From contig JAGMUV010000004.1 of assembly GCA_020744425.1 (NCBI GenBank), positions 2,666,001 through 2,730,000 on the forward strand: a stretch of DNA of 64,000 nucleotides. Direction: 5' to 3'. Both the position numbers and the translations under genes were made by a program. The notes beneath the pieces were generated by a model. That model was not told the DNA's origin. It was given only the letters and a program-made list of their open reading frames with translations, and made no database searches. Each line of letters begins with the position of its first letter. The stretch's first letter is position 1. Positions 57,310 to 64,000 of this stretch are shown here, piece after piece. The stretch comes from Dactylonectria macrodidyma (taxonomy: Eukaryota; Ascomycota; Sordariomycetes; Hypocreales; Nectriaceae).

Positions 57310-57480
57310 GGAAATCACTATAGCATGGATGATAAATTGTACCATTAGAACGTCGCTGAATGTCATGTGTTTTCAAATCAAAGTTATATATCTTCGTCCT
57401 GTTATAGATGCTGCTATATATATTGAACCGCCAAACTTGATTCAACTTTGAATTCCTAACTGTTCACTTCCAAGTTTAAA

Positions 57481-58976
57481 TTAGAATCCTTCCACACGTG
57501 TGCCGATATTCTTGTCGTTGGCAATCTGAATCAGGTGAATCCCTACCACCAGGTCCATGAGGCCAAGCCCAACACTCTTGTATACAACATTTCCATCTCT
57601 CAACCACAATGAGAGACTGTTTTCCCTCTTCTTCTTCTCAGTATCTGACGAGCTTCCCGACGAGTTCTTGCGGAAATGAAACATAGAGCCGCTCTTTCGA
57701 GATTCTGAGCCGCTCGACCCAGTCGGACTACTGGAACGCGGCGAGCCAGGGTTGTTGTTGAACACGGCCGTCATGGATGGGACCCTGTCGTTGACGTCTA
57801 GCTTGTCTAGGTCAGAAGAAACAGATGCCTGGCTGCTCACGACTTCGGCGTCAGATTCTTCTAGAGCTAGGCGGTGGAGCATTACGAGCTCTCCGAGTCT
57901 GTTGCTGCGTCAGTTGATGTCATCGAGCATAGCTAGGCAACGTCTTACTCGACTAGCTGATGCGGATCAACTTTGCCCATGACGATCTCACCAGCCTCTT
58001 TCAGAACACCCTCGAGATTGTCCACGATTATAACACCACCATCCTTAGCATGCTTGTGGAAGTGCCGGTGGGGTTTGTCGTGATGTTTGATGGCCATCTG
58101 GATGAGATCGTCTGGCAACTCTCTCATGTTGGGCGCGTGGCTCCCCACCGCAATAATTAATCGGCCCTTCTTCCGCCCCTCATGAGATGTTAGGATCGAT
58201 CCGTCAAAAAGGGCCTCGTGTGACGGAGTGCAGCAGTAGATTACGTCCGCGTTGCGGATCTGGTCCTTGATCAGGCGGTCGTATTCATGGAACGAGGGCG
58301 TCAGAAGCCCGAACTGGGCGTCTGTCCAACCCTCGCGCTGTTTGATGTGCTGTGGAATGACGGCGAATTTTTTGAGCAGGCCGGTAGCATTGCTTGAGAA
58401 GCTGCGGTTGACCACGTTGATATGCTTAACAGTAGTGCCGCGCATCATCAGGGCCAGCCGGACATGCCAGTATGCCTGCATGCCGCTTCCAAACACGGTG
58501 ATGGTCTTAACATGGTTCCGTCGGTTGAGGAGACAAGCAGATGCCAGAGCTGTACGGAACGCGGTCAGAGCACTAGGATGGACAATACCTAAAGGTGATC
58601 CGTCGGGTTTGAACAAGGGCATGACGCCATTAGGTTTGATGTGTTTAAGATGCTCAGCGTTTGCAGCGCCAGGGCTCAAGCGCGATACCACTAGAAAGGG
58701 TCAGGATTATATTTGTCCAGAGCGAGTCGTATTCTCACCTTTACAGCTCATTCCATGAGGACCGCATGATGGCATATACGACGTCTTGACCTGGGTATTT
58801 GGATGGAGTGTTGTGAGGACATGCGGTTGCTGGAAGCCATCCACGGGTGCCTCCACGCTGGTGGAGAACTCATGAAGGGCCTCGGCGAGAACACTTCGGA
58901 ACTCGTCTAGTTCAACCGGGGTGAGGCCCTCGAAGATGGCATTGACCTGGTCGTCTGAGAGGACGGTGAGAGGCAT
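57481..58976 (-). CDS. Ornithine cyclodeaminase / mu-crystallin family protein
   Basis: Complementary strand, three exons in coding order: 58976-58739, 58690-57949 and 57898-57481, about 465 aa. The family includes ornithine cyclodeaminase, alanine dehydrogenase and ketimine reductase, which bind NAD(P)H and act on amino or imino acids. Landmarks are HPSALTAFRTALASA (~118-131), the Rossmann motif TVFGSGMQAYWH (~144-155), ADVIYCCTPSHEALFDG, LIIAVGSHAPNMRELPDDLI and the C-terminal VVYKSVGLGLMDLVVG. An insertion of about 80 Ser/Gly/Lys-rich residues (~342-425) lies between the helix LGELVMLHRLALEE and that final block, where compact bacterial members are nearly continuous. The protein is thus longer than the usual 320-360 aa. 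The substrate cannot be assigned. Both introns are short (49 and 50 nt) and restore conserved sequence. Confidence 0.87.
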
Positions 58977-61217
58977 ATTTGCGGTCGGCTAGATGAGTCG
59001 GCGTTGCCCCGCGCTGGTATTCCTGGGATCTAGGAGGGAGGGAAATGTCAGCTGCCTCAAATAACGATCTGTCAGTCTTTCGCCTGCCCAAACGACAAAC
59101 GATTGATATACTCTAAATTAATGTTTATTCAGCAAGTCCAATGCGATTCGAGATACTGTAAGCTAGGGCTAGCCCGCTTGAGTTCGACATCAAAGAATGA
59201 TGTAATTGTCAACGTTAGCAGTCCTGACTTCGCTGGGACCGGCGGCGCTATTTCCACATTCGCTAAGGGCGCTGTACATCATCGGGACTTAGCCTCGACT
59301 GACCGGGGTAATGAAAGCCGAATATTGGTGGTGGCGGGTGATCAGGCAAGTGATATCTGGTGATAACATATCCGAATATCGCCATCTATCTGGCTGTAAG
59401 TAGCATCAATGAGAAACTTGTAGCCTCATTTGTTCCAATGTGGTGAGTCCATTTCTTGGTCGGCGTCGTCTGATGATATTCTGTCACACATTTCTAGCCC
59501 TACTCACTTGGTATCTAATATCGACGGCCAGAACATCGGTAATCATACATCGTGAGCCTCAGTAGCAAACTCCTTGGAGGATAGATATTGCCAAGACAGT
59601 TGATGGAGAAAGCCAAGAAAACGAGTGCTCGGCGTCCAGGGCAAGTCGTGGCTTGGCGAGCCATGGCATTCTCCATACACGATACAGCTTGGCGGCCATA
59701 CCGCCTATCGATCTGCCCAGAAAAAATAACTGGGTTGTGATCTGACCATGAATCTATACGCCATAATTAAACACTAGGATAAGCCCTCATCTTCAGTCCG
59801 GAGAATGATTAGATCCCTTTGTCTCGTGAAGCGACTCTGTTTACGGCGCCCCCAGCACTCTCAAAGGGAAGGAGCCCGCTTCTGAGTTGACGAAGGACGA
59901 GAATACTGATGCGACGTAAAATAAAAGACGCATATGGGACGGATAAATACGAAAATAACATGACGATCGGGATTCCCTTGCTGGCAGAAAGTAATTTCTG
60001 GGTGGTATCCCAGCTATACAGGGTAAACCGTGCTTCCTAGTACAAGCGTCATATACACGAAGCTTCAACAAACTCGTGGAATTAAGCCTTTCCGAGATTG
60101 GCCCAACATTAGGCCACCACTTACTTGTGTCCTCTGAGGCGAATTTCAAGGGAGGCAACTACTTACTGAAATCCTGTAGTTCACCCCGCTGGCAGACCTC
60201 CGAGCAAGCCGATCCATTGCCCTGCTTACGGAGTGAGCCAAGAAACCAGCGCTCGAGGTCTAGGGTAAGTCAGGTGCGACCGGTGATGACTGCCAAGCTT
60301 GCTAAGGACTGCAAGTTCCTCCAAAAGGCCGGGAACTCCTATCATTTCGCAAACAGTATGGATGGAAAAGCTGGAGCCTGTGATGTGGATGAGTACGAAT
60401 ACTCGTCAGGATGAGGCTTGGCCGTCACGCCGCGCGTCATCCGTCGGTGCAATATGGGGCTGCCTAAGTTAGAGGCGGCATGCGATGGATCATGGCGATA
60501 CGTGTGAGAGCTGCGACGAGTCCGAATACGACACAGTTATTCGCCTCTGGTTCAGCCTCAAAGCAGAAAGTATATCAAAAAGAAGCGGTCGCCTGGTTAT
60601 GTGAATCACATACCACGCAGAATCTCAAACGAACAACACACACACGCACACACTGTACCCGTCTCATTTATCACTCCTGGCAAAGGACGTTGTCAGGCTT
60701 GTGTCTCATCTTTAACGGCAACCCGCACCAGCTCCAGTGGACCAGATCCCCTCTCATCGGCTCGTCAAGCCATCGGATGCCCTAAAAACCACCAGCCAAG
60801 GGCCCAATCAGAGCGCTGTACTCGCCGTAACCCCGTGAAAGAGGGGGCCTGTCCCGCCTGTCAGCAAGGCAGTCCCGCCGCCAGCACCGTCGCCCCCCCA
60901 GCAAGCCCAGCAGGCTGCGCCAACCTCAGTAATAATTGGACCCAGTGCGAGGCCAGGGACTCAAGGTGGGTGTCGGATGCTCTTTCGCGAAAAGGCTACG
61001 TGCTTCGTTTCTACGACATAATCATCGACTACTCTCGCCCTTTGTCCACATCGCCGCCGCAACCACATCATCGTCAAGCATCGCATTTGCCTCATCCATA
61101 ACCTCTGGCACTCAATCCAACTCCGTCGCCCGCATTGTTTTATCGCGCGCTACGCTCCCTCGATACCAACCCCCCGACCGACTCCCAAGCTTCGCCCCCC
61201 CAACGTCAGCTGTCAAC
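58977..61217. other. 2.2 kb spacer between cyclodeaminase-like gene and TVP18
   Basis: The left part is the promoter of the cyclodeaminase-family gene, the right part (about 60880-61217) is a C-rich leader for TVP18. Between them are only short frames without features. A CACACACGCACACAC microsatellite is near 60639-60653. No gene is supported. Confidence 0.5.
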
Positions 61218-61966
61218 ATGACGCTCAAGGAGGAGTTCCAGACCAGAAACTTCAGTATGTGGTCGCCCCGATGCTATGCGCTCGCCAACAGTGATACTAA
61301 CCGTCCTCATAGGCATTTACGGGCAATGGTAAGCTCACCCCGTCCAACCCGGGTTTCCGTCGAGTTCCGTCGATGCTTGCGCATTCAAGCTCCCATTAGA
61401 GCTACCCTGATAGACTCGAAGCCGTCGCCTGATGACGACGATGCAATTGCGCTTCGATAATAGACTGACTTGGGAATATCCGTATAGGTTCGGCATCCTC
61501 TCTATGATCATCTGCCTTGCGACTGGCATATCTACCATTTTCAGTTTCCATGCCGTTAGAATCGTCTTCTGTGCTCTCGCCATGTACGTATCCGACAGCG
61601 TATTGGCAAACCAACGCCAACACGGCAATCCAGTACGATAGCCATAGCTAACGAATACTGTGCAGCGCATCGGCATTTATTATCCTATTCGTCGAGGTCC
61701 CCCTCCTGCTCCGAATCTGCCCGACCTCAAGCAAGTTCGATGCTGCGATTCGCAAGATCTCCACCAACTACACGCGAGCGGCCGCCTACGCCGTGATGGG
61801 CGCCCTCCAGTTCGTCAGCATTCTCACCGGCGCTAGTGCGTTGGTTGCTGCTGGTGTCTTCCTGATCATCACTGCGATTTGCTACGGCCTCGCTGGCATC
61901 AAGGGACAGGCCTTTGTTGGCAGCAAGACTCTGGGTGGCCAGGGTGTCGCTCAAATGATCGTGTAA
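61218..61966 (+). CDS. TVP18: Golgi membrane protein Tvp18
   Basis: Four exons, 61218-61254, 61313-61328, 61488-61583 and 61666-61966, encode about 149 aa. Tvp18 is a small four-span membrane protein of late Golgi (Tlg2-containing) vesicles. The sequence starts MTLKEEFQTRNFS|IYGQW|FGILSM and continues with hydrophobic segments around IICLATGISTIFSF, FCALAI|ASAFIILFVEV, TRAAAYAVMGALQFVSILTG and VFLIITAICYGLAGIKG. The conserved PLLLRICPTSSKFD is between spans 2 and 3. Exon 2 is a micro-exon of 16 nt that encodes IYGQ plus partial codons. It is required for both the family sequence and the frame. Automated gene calling could easily miss it. Confidence 0.92.
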
Positions 61967-64000
61967 AGCTGTACTGGTCCATACTGCGCAGTTCAACATG
62001 GCGACAAAAGGACGATACCTGGGCAATCGACAACCCACAATGACAATGGTAGCGCAAGTTGAAAAAAGCTTGCTATACAGGATTGATTTTTGGGTGGATG
62101 AGCGTTGGAGGTGACACGAAACACTGTGGAAGCATGCACACAGGAGGTCTGCTAATGGGGCAACTTCCTGTCTCAAATGAAGTTACGGCTGCTGCTGGAG
62201 AGCACTGGCCTGCATACCCGGCTAGGGATTCGGCGTCTGGAACGAGCAACGGTTTATACGTTTTTGGCTTGGGAAGTAGTGATTTATTGTTAACTTTATT
62301 GGCGAGAGATACTATGAAGTGAAAGGTCCTTGCGACTGAGTTTATTAAAACTACATCATCATTGTCACATATGTTGAATAGTCTATCATTTGTGATGAGT
62401 CCTACATGTCAGTCATGATTCTGTGAGGACGACATACTTTCTGAAGTAACTGTCAGACACAGTATTTTTTCCCCAAGTGTAATGAAAACTAACTCCTACA
62501 TATGAGCCGTGAGGACTTAAGGACGTAGTTAGTTGCAATCCGCGCAGCTGTTGGGACAGTGATGTTATACTAGACGGAGTTGGGCAGCGTCAGCTTCGAA
62601 CTACCTAGTTACAGAGAACAACGATGTTCCGAAGACGACTCTTGAAGTGAAGTAGACGATACCGTTACGGGTATGTTCGGACTGGTATCTCCTTTGCAAC
62701 GGCACAACTTTGGATCGAGCTACGTAGTAGCATCTCGCATGCTGCCTCCAAGGGAAGAAAAATACAACACTATTCCGCCTCTTCCACGAAACCACAACAT
62801 AAGTAACTAAATCATAGAATAAGACTAATCTACAAAGGCAAATATCTACTAAAATGGGTTATGTTCAACGTTTCTATGTTCTAATATCACCCATAAAGAC
62901 TGAGAGTATGAAGTAAGTTGACGCATTGTGGAGTGTGGTGTTTTTCTTCCTTCCTGGAGGGCCGGCAGAGCTTTCACGAGCACCCCGCTTTCTCCAGCAA
63001 CCCAAGCACCCTTCTCACAGCTCTAAAATGCACTTTAGCCAAAAGTGAGTTAGTAGCTCGCATTCCAGTTGCCAAGCGAATCCATATGAAAGGAAGGTGG
63101 ATGACTCAAGCTCCAGTCGTCAATTGAACTTGCGTCTATTTTTTTCTTTACCAGGTACAGCAGCAAACTCGGTGAGAGCGGGATCAGATGACGGTTCTAG
63201 ATGCAGTGGGCTCAACTCAACAATGGGCGGCGTCAAGCACCAGACCAGACGTCGACCAGCCAAGAATAGCTGGAGGGGCCCGGCAAAGTCCCTGTGGCTC
63301 CTCGTGATGAGCTGAGATCTCACCAGCCTGCCCCAAGGGGCATAGCGGGACAGGCACTCATGGGCTGGGCGGTCACTGATACTGTACATTTACAGTGGAT
63401 AGCGCCAGGTTTTCAAGGTATCTACTTGTACTGTACATGTATTGCTGCACTCTCTGGTCACTGCTGATTCGATGCAGAATCTAGGCGCTGACCGAGGCAC
63501 AATAATGCATCCCCGAGGAGATGGAATGCGGATGAGGGGTCATGGTGGCATGGAATGAAAATGGGCTTCTCGACCAGGCTCGTCTATTGCGTAGGAATTA
63601 CATTTGAGAATTACACTTACACTTTTCGGTGGGTAGGGCAACAGGGCAGAGGAACCAGAGGGCCGGACCGGCTCTTGATTCAGGATTGCGTTTGCAGGCT
63701 GCCCCTCCGCCGGGGCACTGGAGCTTTCCAACGTTTGGGCCAGGGCTGGACGGAGGGAGAATCGGGGATGGCGTCATCATGGGGCGTATAATGGAAGAAC
63801 GGCGCCGTGGGGATGGAGACGCTTCCCGGTGGCATCATGTGCGCGCTTGGTGACAAGCCAGACCTGGAGGGGGAGCGGGACTGCATCTGATCGACGGGGT
63901 TGCTGGCCAGGGGAACAGAGTTTTCTTTCTTTTCAGTCTCTTTTCGGAGATGAACAAACTTGACAGTTGTCCGTAGCCTTTGGCTCCAGTCTTTGACGGT
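61967..64000. other. Terminal spacer, A/T-richer, no gene seen
   Basis: After the TVP18 stop the sequence becomes relatively A/T-rich (about 62280-62900), unlike most of the window, and then returns to average composition. All open frames are under 150 codons and featureless. A gene may begin beyond the right edge, and the G-rich stretch near 63650-63900 could be its regulatory region. Confidence 0.45.

Noticed and set aside
1..64000. tRNA, 5S rRNA, CRISPR and transposon signals
   Set aside because: A reading by eye for tRNA T-arm words, the fungal 5S sequence, regular spaced repeats, transposase motifs and RIP-like A/T-rich blocks found nothing convincing. tRNAscan-SE, Infernal and RepeatMasker would be needed to exclude them.

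Overview
The window looks like ordinary chromosomal DNA of a filamentous ascomycete, most likely a Sordariomycete and possibly Hypocreales. The reasons are many short introns (about 50-150 nt, GT..AG, with CTAAC/CTAAT-like branch points), strong C/G preference at third codon positions in real exons, pyrimidine-rich 5' leaders, recurring TAGGTA/TACCTA words between genes, and a gene set typical of Pezizomycotina. No prokaryotic operon, CRISPR array, transposase, rRNA, recognisable tRNA or biosynthetic gene cluster was seen.

Layout. 1-10.7 kb: a GRAM/WBP2-like protein (+), QCR6 of respiratory complex III (+), a gene-poor 3.2 kb stretch, an MFS transporter (+), and convergent to it the sterol enzyme ERG27 (-). 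11.6-15.6 kb: the multi-KH RNA-binding protein SCP160/vigilin (-). 15.6-22.5 kb: almost 7 kb with no supportable gene. 22.5-25.3 kb: the PAK-family kinase STE20 (+). 26.1-29.2 kb: a small probable mitochondrial orphan (-) and a short-chain dehydrogenase with a mitochondrial-type leader (-). 29.2-35.3 kb: a second 6 kb gene-poor block. 35.3-42.2 kb: RSC9 of the RSC chromatin remodeller (-) and two unrecognised genes (+). 43.0-50.2 kb: YSC84/LSB3 (-), the Golgi SNARE SFT1 (+), the ArfGAP AGE2 (-) and the methionine sulfoxide reductase MsrB (+). 51.1-54.9 kb: one incompletely modelled acidic-tailed protein (-) and a large low-complexity hypothetical (+). 55.9-62.0 kb: a peroxisomal thiolase (+), a convergent ornithine cyclodeaminase/mu-crystallin family gene (-) and the Golgi protein TVP18 (+).

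The genes are mainly unlinked housekeeping functions. There is a loose theme of trafficking and actin (YSC84, SFT1, AGE2, TVP18, STE20), of lipid and energy metabolism (ERG27, POT1, QCR6, the mitochondrial SDR) and of RNA/chromatin (SCP160, RSC9), but nothing in the layout shows co-regulation beyond shared divergent spacers. Exon boundaries were placed by hand from splice signals, reading-frame continuity and the expected family sequence. They are precise proposals, not transcript-verified. The most interesting leads are structural: stopless 3n introns, a 16-nt micro-exon, an inserted linker in the cyclodeaminase, an unusual mitochondrial leader on an SDR, a compact hairpin in the gene-poor block, and several orphan proteins. 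I found no convincing evidence for a wholly new biological system.
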